From Coix lacryma-jobi var. lacryma-jobi (lineage: Eukaryota > Streptophyta > Magnoliopsida > Poales > Poaceae), in the NCBI GenBank assembly GCA_009763385.1, contig CM019826.1, forward strand, positions 83,950,748-84,014,747: 64,000 bases of DNA. Direction: 5' to 3'. The translations under genes were made by a program, and so were the position numbers. Shown piece after piece: positions 34,701-45,649 of the stretch (the stretch's first letter is position 1; each line of letters starts with the position of its first letter). The notes below the pieces were generated by a model that was not told where the DNA came from, made no database searches, and was given only the letters and a program-made list of their open reading frames with translations.

Positions 34701-35276
34701 TGTAAAAACTTGACGAGGCTGAGACATCTCGTATTTTTGTGCAACATGCAGGTTCCTGACGGAACCGTGCTAGACGTATTCGACGTGACCCCGCTGATGT
34801 TGAACTACCAAGATGTTTTTATTACTGGTGAATCATGGGCTCGCGCTAGATTTAAATATCCTTCGCTTTCCTTTGAACGTTTTTGGTGGTCGAAGGTGCG
34901 GAGATATGATTTAAAAAATAGTAGGTCGAGTCGATTTTGGCGCGAAACAGACTATACAGACCGCCAAGCCGATCGTTATTTGTTTGGGTCTTCTTCGACC
35001 TCGCAAGCTGGCGGTGACGATGATATTGACGAGAACGCAGCTTTGGAATATTTGTTCGGGCAAAGGGAGCTTGAAGTTGGTTCGGATGGGGCGCTTGTGA
35101 TCCCGAAGGAAGAACCTTCGGAAGTTAACGAGACGAGGCATAGGTATATGTATAGGGCGAGGGTTTTACCCGGGGAGCTGCCAATTGTCCCTGCAGCTCC
35201 TTTGTTGTGGGGACCCCTGGTTCCAGTGGAGGGGGGTTTGAGGTGGAGGCCGAAGGTTTGGATGATTTGGTGTTAA
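31742..35276 (+). CDS. Antisense accessory gene of the Tat element, three exons
   Basis: Predicted exons 31742-34255, 34352-34642 and 34752-35276 (838, 97 and 174 codons, then TAA). Both introns (96 and 109 nt) are GT-AG and phase 0, and each would hit a stop if unspliced. The protein of about 1,109 residues starts MARLKQTAR, close to the H3 tail. Next comes a region near residues 60-130 (motif FPVDSFVTSVLRRFNL) of the putative gypsy-type transposon family (Pfam PF04195). A basic Arg/Gly stretch near 344-385 could be a nuclear signal; an acidic Asp/Glu stretch spans about 425-470 and a coiled coil about 633-706. Antisense genes of this type are known in Grande-like Tat elements; their function is unknown. 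It is intact although gag-pol alongside is broken. The reading frame is certain; the splicing is inferred. Confidence 0.82.
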
Positions 35277-35420
35277 TTGAGGGGAGCGGTGGTTCCTTGT
35301 AAAGATTTTTTATTTTGGGATATGTTCGTTGTTGTAACGTTATTTTGTAACGGTATGAGAAAAGCGTATGGGTAGTGTGCCATGTTTGCTGTGCTATTTT
35401 GACGTTTCTTATGTTGTTTT

Positions 35421-36406
35421 AACGGCGACGCCCAGCTTAATTTTTGGCGAGGCTCGCGCGCTTGCTCGTGTAAGCTTGTTTGAAAAAACAGCGACGCCCC
35501 CTTTTTCTTTTAGCGAGGCTCGCGCACTTGCTCGTGTAAGCTTGTTTTGAAAAAACAGCGACGCCCCCTTTTTCTTTTAGCGAGGTTCGCGCACTTGCTC
35601 GTGTAAGCTTGTTTTGAAAAAACAGCGACGCCCCCTTTTTCTTTTAGCGAGGCTCGCGCACTTGCTCGTGTAAGCTTGTTTTGAAAAAACAGCGACGCCC
35701 CCTTTTTCTTTTAGCGAGGCTCGCGCACTTGCTCGTGCAAGCTTGTTTTGAAAAAAACAGCGACGCCCCCTTTTTCTTTTAGCGAGGTTCGCGCACTTGC
35801 TCGTGTAAGCTTGTTTTGAAAAAACAGCGACGCCCCCTTTTTCTTTTAGCGAGGCTCGCGCACTTGCTCGTGCAAGCTTGTTTTGAAAAAACAGCGACGC
35901 CCCCTTTTTCTTTTAGCGAGGTTCGCGCACTTGCTCGTGTAAGCTTGTTTTGAAAAAACAGCGACGCCCCCTTTTTCTTTTAGCGAGGCTCGCGCACTTG
36001 CTCGTGCAAGCTTGTTTTGAAAAAACAGCGACGCCCCCTTTTTCTTTTAGCGAGGCTCGCGCACTTGCTCGTGCAAGCTTGTTTTGAAAAAACAGCGACG
36101 CCCCCTTTTTCTTTTAGCGAGGTTCGCGCACTTGCTCGTGTAAGCTTGTTTTGAAAAAACAGCGACGCCCCCTTTTTCTTTTAGCGAGGCTCGCGCACTT
36201 GCTCGTGCAAGCTTGTTTTGAAAAAACAGCGACGCCCCCTTTTTCTTTTAGCGAGGTTCGCGCACTTGCTCGTGTAAGCTTGTTTTGAAAAAACAGCGAC
36301 GCCCCCTTTTTCTTTTAGCGAGGCTCGCGCACTTGCTCGTGCAAGCTTGTTTTGAAAAAACAGCGACGCCCCCTTTTTCTTTTAGCGAGGCACGCGCACT
36401 TGCTTT
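35421..36406. repeat. 67-bp tandem array, about 15 units
   Basis: The unit contains CAGCGACGCCCCCTTTTTC, TTTAGCGAGGCTCGCGCAC and TTGCTCGTG(T/C)AAGC. The first unit is divergent and the last truncated. From about 35750 on, units with GAGGTT...GTGTAAG mostly alternate with GAGGCT...GTGCAAG, giving a 134-bp higher-order dimer. The array starts about 145 bp after the antisense gene's stop codon. Confidence 0.95.
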
Positions 36407-36420
36407 TGAATCGCGTTGAT

Positions 36421-36738
36421 GTGGCCCCGCCCGAGGCCTGGCTTGGAGGGCTCGGGCGAGACGGAGAAAGTGGGCCCGCCCGAGGCCTGGCTTGGAGGGC
36501 TCGGGCGAGACGGAGAAAGTGGGCCCGCCCGAGGCCTGGCTTGGAGGGCTCGGGCGAGACGGAGAATGTGGGCCCACCCGAGGCCTGGCTTGGAGGGCTC
36601 GGGCGAGACGGAGAATGTGGGCCCGCCCGAGGCCTGGCTTGGAGGGCTCGGGCGAGACGGAGAAAGTGGGCCCGCCCGAGGCCTGGCTTGGAGGGCTCGG
36701 GCGGGACGGAGAAGGTGGGCCCGCGCCGAGGCCTGGCT
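36421..36738. repeat. 49-bp tandem array, about 6.5 units
   Basis: Units start at 36421, 36470, 36519, 36568, 36617, 36666 and 36715 (partial) with GTGGGCCCGCCCGAGGCCTG. The GC-rich array gives long open frames on both strands because the unit lacks stops; these are not genes. Confidence 0.95.
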
Positions 36739-36782
36739 TGCTTGTGCGAGAATGCTCAACTTTTTGGACTTCGCGCCTTCCC

Positions 36783-37180
36783 TTATTTCTGGCGGAGGTG
36801 AAGTTTGCTTTTTTGCGAGCCCCTGTCGTTTGTGCCGGGGTGCTCGACTTTCCTCCCCTTATCTTAGGCGGAGGTGAGTTTGCTTTTTGCGAGCCCCTGT
36901 CGTTTGTGCCAGGGTGCTCGACTTTCCTCCCCTTATCTTAGGCGGAGGTGAGTTTGCTTTTTGCGAGCCCCTGTCGTTTGTGCCAGGGTGCTCGACTTTC
37001 CTCCCCTTATCTTAGGCGGAGGTGAGTTTGCTTTTTGCGAGCCCCTGTCGTTTGTGCCAGGGTGCTCGACTTTCCTCCCCTTATCTTAGGCGGAGGTGAG
37101 TTTGCTTTTTGCGAGCCCCTGTCGTTTGTGCCAGGGTGCTCGACTTTCCTCCCCTTATCTTAGGCGGAGGTGAAGTTTGC
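36783..37180. repeat. 74-bp tandem array, about 5 units
   Basis: Units start at 36783 (76 bp), 36859, 36933, 37007, 37081 and 37155 (partial) with TTATCTTAGGCGGAGGTGAG. The inner units are nearly identical, so the amplification is recent. From 37181 to the integrase stop at 37467 I see nothing but 3' flanking sequence. Confidence 0.95.
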
Positions 37181-37466
37181 TTTGAAAAGAAAAGGAATGT
37201 TTTTCGAAGCAATCTTAGCAGGTTTTCATCGAATGTAGCGCTCTTGGCAGAGGTCCGCTTTTTCGATGCTTGGGAGTAGAGGGTTGGAGATTTTGCTTTT
37301 TTGGGGGTTCTAGCCTGTATTAATGCTTTGGATACTGCCTCATTAAAAAACCTTACGCCCCTTCGTAAGGAAAAAGAGTGCAGCTCCTGTTTTTGTCAAG
37401 TACATGAATGTAGATAATATAGTATGTGACAAAGATTACATAACGCGAGGGCTCGCTAAGGCTCCG

Positions 37467-38400
37467 CTATGGGTAGAATTTGCGAAGGTCGTCTATGTTC
37501 CAGGTGTGTGGTAGGATATTGCCTTCGCTGTCGGAGAGGTGGAAAGAGCCTGGGCGATTGCATTCTGCGATCAGGAACGGGCCTGTCCACTTGGGCTGGA
37601 ACTTTCCGGCCATGCTGGCGTTTTGTTTACGGATGAGGACGAGGTCACCCTTCTGCAGGTTTTTGATTCTGACCTTTTTATCTCTCCACTTCTTGGTCTC
37701 TTCCTGATACTTGCGAAGATTGTGAACTGCGCTGCATCTTGTTTCTTCTAGCAAGTCCTTGTCAGTTAGCTTGGCTGGCTCATCACTTGCGAGGGTTGTT
37801 CTTGGTGAAACGTATTTTAGCTCCTCTGGTAACACGGCTTCTTCGCCGAACAAAAGTTTGAAGGGTGTGAACTTGGTTGCTCTGCATTCGGAGGTATTGT
37901 GAGACCAGGTGACTGCAGTTAGCTCGTCTGCCCATTTGCCTTTTGGTCTGCCTTGCAATTTTTTGGATATGGATTGGAAGATTGTTGCGTTGGCTCTTTC
38001 GACTAGGCCGTTGGACTGCGGGTGTCGGACTGAGGCGAAGCATAGAATTGTTCCGATTTGTGCACAGAACTCTTTGAAAACCTCGCTGTCAAACTGGGTG
38101 CCGTTGTCGACGGTTAGATGTTGGGGGACTCCGAAGCGACAAACTATCTGCTGCCAGAAAAACCTTTTTACTGCGAGGGAGGTTATGGAGGACAGCGGTC
38201 TTGTTTCGGTCCATTTGGTGAAATATTCCACGGCTACCACCGCATAGCGAAGGTTCCCCGGGGCCGTCGGTAGTGGGCCCACGAGATCCATTGCCCACCT
38301 TTGTAGAGGCCAGGTTGGGCATATGAGGGTTGTGGGAGCCCCTGGGGTGTTTTGGTTTTTTGCTGTCAGTTGACAACCTTCGCACTTCTTGACGATGGTT
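37467..38400 (-). pseudogene. int: Tat integrase
   Basis: The core begins MDLVGPLPTAPG near 38291 and contains TVDNGTQFD near 38095 and SNGLVERAN near 38000, the second Asp region and the Glu region of the DDE catalytic triad. The C-terminus ends near DDLRKFYP at 37467. The zinc-binding part upstream is separated by a frameshift near 38380, so the integrase is not in frame with RNase H. On the minus strand it is last in pol, the normal gypsy order. Confidence 0.9.
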
Positions 38401-40628
38401 TTCAGCGTCTCTCAGCGCAGTTGGCCAGTAGAAACCTTGCCGGAAAGCCTTTCCTACTAGTGCCCTCGGGCCATTGTGTGAACCACATATGCCTTCGTGG
38501 ATGAGTTTGAGAATGTCGTTACCTTGGGACTGTGACACGCACTTGAGCCAAGGTGAGGTTACCGAAGCTTTGAACAAGGTGTTATCCACAATCTTGTACC
38601 CTCGGACTCTTTGCTTTAGTCTGTTCTCTTCTTCTTTGGAGCTGGGCTCATGGAGTCCTTTGATGTAGGCCATGATGGGTGCTCTCCAATCCTCGCATTG
38701 AATTGTGTTGATCAGCTTGATGCTGATTTCGGAAGCTTCGAAGGCTGACCGAGTGGAAACCTCGTAGAACACGTCCGGAGGGAGCTGTAGCTGCTGCGCT
38801 GCTGCTTTGGCTAAGCAATCTGCTTCGCTGTTTTCAGTCCTCGATATTGCTTTTACTGTTATGCCGAGGAAGAAAGATTCTAACCTTCGAACATATTGGA
38901 AATACTTTTGAAGCTCTGGATCTTTTGCTTTGTAGTTCTTTTCAATGTGCCCCGCAATAACTTGAGAGTCTGTGTTGATGAGTGCCCTTCGGACTGATAA
39001 CGATCGCAACCTTGAAAGTGCCAGAATGACAGGCTCATATTCAGCGGAGTTCTTTGTGCACTTGAAGTCCAGCCTTCGTGCGTATCTCAGCTTCGACCCG
39101 GAAGGCGAGATTAGAATGGCCGAGGCACCGGCTCCAGTTGCGCCCCAGGCCCCGTCGACGTAAACGATCCAAAACTGGTCCTGCTGCAGCTCACCGGGGC
39201 GAGGGTCTGGTGTCCATTCTGCTATGAAATCAGCCAGCACCTGCGATTTGATCGCTGTTCTGCCAACGAAGGTTACAGCATAACTATTAAGCTCGACTGC
39301 CCATTTTGCTATTCTTCCAACGGCTTCGTTGTTTTTGAAAATGTTCTCGAGAGGGTACGTCGAAGGTACATGTATCTCGTGCGCCTGGAAGTAGTGCTTT
39401 AGCTTTCTTGATGCCATGACGACGACATATGCTATTTTCTCAAGTTCCGAATAATTTCTCTTTGGGCCTTCGAGGGTTTCTGAAACATAGTAGATTGGGG
39501 CTTGTCTGGTTTTGTTGTTTTCGCGGAGCTCCTTGATGAGGACTGCGCTTGCAGCGTGTGGCGAAGCTGCGACGTAGAGTAACAATAAGTCTCCCTTGCT
39601 TGGGCTGGTTAGGGCAGTCAAGCTTGTCAGGTACTTTTTCAACTCCTCGAAGGCCTTTTGCTGCTGGGGACCCCAGTTGAATGGAGCGTTGCTTCTGAGT
39701 GTTTCGAAAAATGGTAACCCTCGCTCTGCGGATCTTGAGATGAATCTGCTAAGTGCTGCCAAACGGCCGGTCAGACGCTGAGCTGCTTTCTTGGTCGTCG
39801 GAGGTTCCATGTTCATGATGGCATCAATCTTCTCAGGGTTGGCTTCGATTCCTCTGGCTGAGACGATGCAACCTAGCAATTTACCTTCGCTTACCCCGAA
39901 AACACATTTTTCTGGGTTTAGTTTCAGTCCGGCAGACCGGAGGTTGCTGAATACCCTCGATAAGTCTGGTATGTGGTTCTCTTTTAGTTCACTTTGAACG
40001 ACTAGGTCGTCGACATAGGCAGAGACAGCATGCTCATCCTTGAAAACTTCGGAGGTCATGCGAGCGAAGGTTGAGCCTGCATTTTTCAAACCTTCTGCCA
40101 TCCTTCGGAAGCAAAAGGTGCCCGAGGGTGTGATAAAGCTTGTTTTTTCTTCGTCTTCTTCATTCATCCAGATCTGGTGATAGCCTGAGAAGCAATCAAG
40201 GAGGGATAGCATTTGGCAACCTGCCGCTCTGTCGACCAGGGTGCTTATGTTTGGGAGGGGGAAATCATCTTTCGGACAGGCTTTGTTCAAGCAAGTGAAA
40301 TTCGACGCACATTCGCCATTTTTTGTTCTTCTTTTGGACTAGGAACCACATTTGAGAGCCAAGTTGGGTATTTGACTGGGCGAATGACGCCTGCGTCCAG
40401 AAGCCTTTTTACCTCAGCCTTCGCTGCCTCCTTTCTTTCTTCTGACATCTTGCGAAGCTTTTGTTTGATTGGGCGATAGCCTGTTTTGATGTTCAGGCTA
40501 TGCTCGATCATTGATCTGTTTACTCCTTTTAGGTCTTCTGCGGACCAAGCGAAGGTGTCGGAATTTTCTCTGAGGAAGGTGACGAGGCTGCCTTCCGATT
40601 GAGGGCCTAGATTGGCTGAAATAATCAC
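38400..40628 (-). pseudogene. rt-rh: Tat reverse transcriptase and RNase H
   Basis: The RT N-terminal part lies at 40628-40287 in one frame. The rest follows in another frame from 40290, with FSGYHQIWMNEEDEEKTSF near 40180 and catalytic YVDD near 40020. A gypsy-type RNase H connector and an RNase H domain follow (YVDGAWG near 39155, NSAEYEP near 39030, NTDSQVIAGH near 38970), so the first three catalytic acidic positions are present. At least two frameshifts (near 40290 and near 38380) disable it. In Tat elements this RNase H is accompanied by a second, archaeal-type domain; I did not separate the two. Confidence 0.9.
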
Positions 40629-41167
40629 CTTTCTTTCGGCATTACCCTCGAAGAGTTGGACTTGTTTGGTTTCGTCCTTTGGGGCCGCCTTAACTTGTCA
40701 TTGCGGACCTCGCCCTCGACGCTGATACCGGGGGTTTGAGGTTTGGACAAATTGTGTACATTACGTTGCCCCGGGGCTACGTTCCCTTCAGCTGTCCTTG
40801 CAATGTCCTGGTCCCCAAATATCGCGACCACACCCTTCGGAGCGGGTAGTTTCATGCATAGGTAGGCGGGATGGATGACCGCATTGAACGCGTTTGTGAC
40901 CCCTCGGCCAAAAATGGCATTGTATGGGTAGAACATGTCGACTACATCAAATGTTATATGTTCCGTCCTGCAGTTGATTTGGTCGCCGAAGGTCACGGGC
41001 AGAGAAATTTTCCCGACGGCTCTCACTTGTTGACCACCGAAACCGTATAGGGGGTTGTCGGCCGGTTGCAGAAGATTTCGGTCAAGCTTCATGCTGTCGA
41101 AGGTTGAAGCGAACAAGATGTCAGCGGAGCTTACCATGTATCGACCAGTATTTTGGTGACAGTCCAC
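40625..41167 (-). pseudogene. pr: Tat protease and linker
   Basis: A gypsy aspartic protease is split at its active site: VDT closes the upstream frame at 41131, and SSADILF resumes in another frame near 41125. Two extra bases account for the shift. Downstream are FGGQQVRAVG and a hydrophobic YNAIFGRG-type flap or helix motif near 40920, usual for plant gypsy proteases. The frame ends at 40625, and RT continues in a different frame. Confidence 0.8.
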
Positions 41168-43194
41168 CCAGCGAGGTTGGTTTCGATCACCATGGCATCT
41201 GTGTGAGGGTAATCTCTTAGCTTCATGTCACTGGAATCGAAGGTTATGGGGATGTGAGACCAACGACCGAATTTATGTGGTCCTTCGACGGCCACGTGGT
41301 GAACGCGTCTGGCATGTTCCTTCCTCTGCCGTTTGTTACCATGATCTTCATTTGAACCTCCGGTGATAGCTAGAATCACACCGAAGGTCGATGTTGGATT
41401 GTTGATGGTCGTTTGGCTCGAGGCTTCGGCTTTCACAGGTTGTGGTGCTGGTAACGCGGGGATTGGCGGTGGTGGTGGCAGAGCGCTGGTGGCTTGGTGG
41501 GTTGTTGGAGTTTGGTTTTGGGGGGTAGCTGGGTATGTGACTGTGTAAGGTGGGTTTTGGCGTTGTGGGGTGGTGGTTGGCTGATAATGGGTTTGGTTGT
41601 AGAGTGGGTGGTGAGGTGTAGGAGGGGTTGTTGCGAAGGTAGGCCGTAGTTTATGGGGGTATAGTGGTATGTTGGATTTGGTGGGTGGAAGCTTGGTTTC
41701 CTTGTGTGGTTTATGGTTCGGGAGTCTGACAGAGCAGGTTTCCTGGATTCCTGGTAATTCCTTTCCCTTGGCGAAGCATTCGCATTGCTTTGTTGTGTGC
41801 CCCTTTCCCATTCCACAGAAGTGACAATACATTTTGGCAGGATCTCGCTGCTGGTAGCGCTGGTTCGGCGGAGGTGGCAAAACCTGCGGGGCTTGGCTGC
41901 TCGGGTGTTGAGCGTCCCGTGTTTGATGTTCATAGTTTGTTGCTTTGTTGATTGCACCGACGTTGCTTTGCTCTTGGCGAAGGTTGCTTTCTCTCGGATG
42001 AGGCCTCGGCTGTGGCCTCTGCTAAGACCTCCGAGCAGTCGGACTTCGCTCTGAAGTCCATATCAGCTCTACAGTATCTTTCCATTGTTTCATGCAACTC
42101 TTCGATTGAGTTTGCCGGTTTTCTGGCAAATTTTGAGGAGCATGGTCCTGGGCGCAGGCCACTGACTGCAGCGAGGATGACAGCCTCGTCAGATATCCCA
42201 GGGGTCCTTGCTCTGATTTGAATGAACCTTCGCCAGTAATCTTGGAGCGGCTCGCGTTCTTCCTGCTTGCAATTGAATAGCTCGATGGGGTTTGACGGGG
42301 CTGGAGTGATGCCCTTGAAATTTGTACACAACTTGTCTCTGAGGGAGGCCCAGGAATCCACAGTTCCGGGGCGAAGGTTGCTGTACCATGTTTGTGCGAT
42401 GTCTCGCAGAATGATGACAAAGGATTTTGCCATTGTTGATTCGTCACCGCCTACTGCGGCAACCGCTGCTTCGTAGCTCATGATGAACTGGCGAGGGTCG
42501 GAAAAGTCCATCATAGCGGGGTAGGTTTTGTGGATTATAGCATGGTGGCCAGGGCTGGGTTTGGAGTATTTGGGAGAGTGGTGACTTTGGATCGTACGGC
42601 ATTTGGTGTTGCTGATGCCTTCGCTGAATGCGAAGGTTTTGTTCTCTCTCATCTGGGTAGAGTTGGCGGAAAGTTTGGGTGTCTCACAGGATATGGCTCT
42701 GGGTGTACTGGTGGTGGTGGGGGTGGTGGATGGTGACGAAGGTTATCTTGATTCGGCTCCTCATTCCTCTCTCGCAACGGGGGTATCTCCTCATTATCCC
42801 AGCCTTCGGCTTCGGCTTCTGCCGCAGCGAGGGATTCCTCCATACGGCGAAGCTGCTCCCTGGCCTCGTCTGCCCTCTGTCTGATCGAGCGTAGTCGGTT
42901 ATGTCTCTCAAGCTGTTCCAGGCGCCTCTTCTTCTCTTGCAGCTCAGCCTCGAGCCTTTCAAGGGCCTCGAGGCCCACCTCTGCTTCTTCTCCCTCTCCT
43001 TCTCCCGAAGTGTGCGGGTGTGGCTGCGTCGCCACTCGGGCCTGGGGGCCCAGGGATTGGGGTTCCGGGGTGAGATTCTCTCCTCCCGAGGGTTGTGCAA
43101 TTTCCTCAGCAGGCGGGACCACCGCCGCCGCCTCTCTAACAACGCGCTGGTCCCTCGTCGAAAGCGCTCTCCTGTTTCCCGCCATTTCGGACAT
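41131..43194 (-). pseudogene. gag: Tat gag
   Basis: The start MSEMAGNRR at 43194 lies a few bases after the primer binding site. A Glu/Arg-rich coiled coil follows near 43000-42820, then a proline run. The capsid-like Retrotrans_gag region (FSDPRQFIMSYEAAVA near 42500; DYWRRFIQIR near 42240) is in another frame. A proline-rich region and a zinc knuckle CHFCGMGKGHTTKQC near 41820 follow, with one residue more than usual between the second Cys and the His. Frameshifts lie near 42650 and 41950. Confidence 0.85.
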
Positions 43195-43200
43195 CGCTCC

Positions 43201-43218
43201 CCACGGACGGCGCCAAAC
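43201..43218 (-). promoter_or_regulatory. Tat primer binding site
   Basis: On the minus strand TTTGGCGCCGTCCGTGG follows the LTR end after one base. TGGCGCC-type primer sites are typical of Tat and Athila elements. Confidence 0.8.
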
Positions 43219-43957
43219 TGTTGGAACGCACTTGCCCCACCTCCGCACTCGTGCAGGGGAAAGAGCGAAGGCGGCCAAGTGTCGGATGCAGTAGCGAAGG
43301 TAAAACGAAAGTGGAAAGTGCTCGAATTCCCAAAAGGTCGTGGCTTACACTGTTCATCCCCTTGGTATTTATAGGGAATGCCAAGGGGCATGGGCCAAAT
43401 TACAAAAGGGTACAGGAAAGATTCCTCGCCTCCGCGCAGGGAGGAAGGGCAAAGGCGTACATACACAGCTGAAGCGGAAACCCTAATCGGCCACACTCCA
43501 GCACGCCGCCACCTGGCCCTTGTTCACCTTCGGGGAGAGGTGCGGCGGTCATGACCTTCGGCCGCGCTCGCCCTCGGGCCCGCGCCCCACCGCCATCTGC
43601 CGGGCCTCCGGCTTCACTCGCCTCCGGGGGAGATGTGCGGCGATCCTGACCCTCGGCCGCGCCCGCCGGATCTTCGGCTTCGCTTGCTTCTGGGGCAGCG
43701 CATACTTGCCGCTTGCCTCGACCTTCGCTCCAAGCGAAGGTGGCGTCGTAAGTCAGCGAAGGTCTCCTGCAGTGCGACCGTCGCCTTAGACCTGCACGGA
43801 AGTACAACAAAGCGACGAGGGTTGACTCCGCGTCCGGGGGTCAGGGTAACGGTCTCCAATGGGAGAGGGACCTCGCAAGGACGTTAGGCGTTGCGCGAGG
43901 GCTAATTTCGAGCACCAGTTCGAGCGGCGCTTCTGCCGAGGGTCCTTTCCCCCAACA
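43219..43957 (-). repeat. Tat 5' LTR
   Basis: 739 bp, ends TGTTGG...CCAACA. On the minus strand CTATAAATACC near 43370 is the TATA box. It borders Sirevirus gag sequence at 43958. Confidence 0.92.
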
Positions 43958-44131
43958 ACGTATATGATCCTCCGTCGAATGCTCATCATCTCCTAGAAAG
44001 TCCAGCAAAGCATCCACCTCACGTTCTGCCTCAAGAGCCTCACTCCTCCTTCTCGCAATGTCATCCTCGATCACATGCCCACGATTCGAACCTAAGGACA
44101 AAGACATGCAAGACGAAGAACTTGGTGACAT
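43958..44131 (-). pseudogene. gag: Sirevirus gag N-terminal fragment
   Basis: On the minus strand an ORF begins MSPSSSSCMSLSLG at 44131 and continues into an Arg/Glu-rich segment until the Tat LTR cuts it at 43958. With the solo LTR at 44198-46342 removed, it lies about 150 bp after the primer site of the minus-strand Sirevirus, the right place for gag. I identify it by position, not by a known motif. Confidence 0.55.
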
Positions 44132-44597
44132 TTCACAAAGCACCGTTAGTGTTACCAAGACAAAAGCTCAACACCTCGGCAAACTATGTCGGAAGCATGC
44201 GGATACATGGGTGTATGCCGAGTCTCTGAGTGATGAGTGATTGTCAACGGGTTTGATGCGCATGTTCTTTGGCTTGTGTTGTGCAGGTGTCGAGCACGGA
44301 GACAGTGATCGAGGGCAAGGTGAAGGTCAAGTTGAGACGTACCGTGCGGCGGACGTGCCATGCCGATGGATCGAGCAGTGAAGGGCGGACGTGAGGCTTG
44401 GACTGAGGGACCGGAGTGCCTGAGGATCAGCTGTGGTGGCTGGCAGCCTGGGACAACGATGAGCAGAGACTTGCGGGGCACGGTGTTGCTCGGGTCGAGG
44501 ACCTGGGGACACATGTTGGTGGACGGGGTGCACGGGCGGTGCATCCCCTCTACAGCTCCGGTTTGGTGGTTGAGCCAGGGAAAAACCACCGGGTGGA

Positions 44598-44862
44598 CGG
44601 TTTCCGAGTTTGGGCCTCAAAACTTGGGTGCTCGGTTTCCAGGTTGAGCCACAAAACCTGGGCGCGGATGGTTTCCGAGTTTGGCCACAAAACTCGGGTG
44701 ATGGGCCGGTTTCCGAGTTTGGGCCTCAAAACTCGGGCGCTGCGGGTTTCTGAGTTTGGGCCACAAAACTCAGGCTGCAGGCTGGTTTCCCGGTTTGGGC
44801 CTCAAAACCGGGGGTTGCTGGAAAAGGCTGGTTTCCCGGTTTGGGCCACAAAACCGGGGGTG
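44598..44862. repeat. Array of seven covarying mini-hairpins in LTR U3
   Basis: Core TTTGGGCC(T/A)CAAAA with flanking arms CCGAG/CTTGG, CCAGG/CCTGG, CCGAG/CTCGG (twice), CTGAG/CTCAG and CCCGG/CCGGG (twice). Two units have slightly shortened cores. Confidence 0.9.
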
Positions 44863-45649
44863 CAGAGCGAGGATGGCACGTGGCGGCAATCGGAAGGTTG
44901 CGTGGAGGCAACGCGGACGAGTTGTGCGGGCGTGGCCGTTGGATCTACCTACCACCGAGTTGGTCCAGAATAACCCTAGGGTTTAGCTGGTTCGCTCTGT
45001 AATTAGAATAGAGAGGGGTAGAGTAGGAAATAGACTTAGACTAGAATAGGATAAGTAGTCAGGGGAGACACCCTCCTCCCCTATCTCAGTTATCTCAGTT
45101 TTAGCCATCTGATTTTGCTTCCTGCACTTAGGGTTTCCTCCTCTCCCATCCCCTGCTGTAGCTGAGATCCGCAGAGAGACTTGCAACTCTGTGTATTGTT
45201 GATTTTGAGGAAAGGAGGCCGTAACCTCCTTGTCGTAGCGGGTGTTTGCGCTTCGGCTTGCAATTCGTGGGTGTGATTCGTGTTTTGTTCGTGTTCTTCG
45301 CGGAATCCTTTTTCCCCACGATTTTCCCGTCGCTTGATCTCTTTGCTCGGTTCATCTTTTGCAATTCCGTTTGAACTGGTTTGTTCTAGATCGTGAGGCA
45401 CTTCTTTCCACCGAAGGAATCATCCTCTAACCTCACGGTCTAGGAGATCGATCGATTTTTCGTTTCGGGTCGAGTTTTCTCCCTTCCCCCGAAATTCTTT
45501 GATTCATCGATTTGGAGATAGGTTCGAGCCATGATCTCTTAGAGGTAGCTCACTATACTCTTTGTGACTCTTCTCACCAAGTTTGATCCCTAGAGGATTT
45601 GTTTTGGGTGAGATCGAGTCGAATCGGTGAACGAACAGCCTGAATCGGG

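Larger units (their letters stand above)
30633..43957 (-). mobile_element. Tat-lineage Ty3/gypsy retrotransposon, about 13.3 kb
   Basis: Two similar LTRs (30633-31369, 43219-43957) bound an interior coding on the minus strand in the order gag, protease, RT, RNase H, integrase. A spliced accessory gene lies on the opposite strand between pol and the 3' LTR. Tandem arrays separate the two. The order, the TGGCGCC primer site and the antisense accessory gene fit the Tat lineage (Grande, RIRE2, Cinful relatives). The flanks TTAGC (left) and ACGTA (right) do not match and belong to different elements. Confidence 0.92.

Noticed and set aside
35421..36406. CRISPR-like array
   Set aside because: The 67-bp units are contiguous tandem repeats without unique spacers, in a plant retrotransposon.
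36352..36941. Three overlapping ORFs of 125-153 residues on both strands
   Set aside because: All are translations of the 49-bp GC-rich array, which happens to lack stops.
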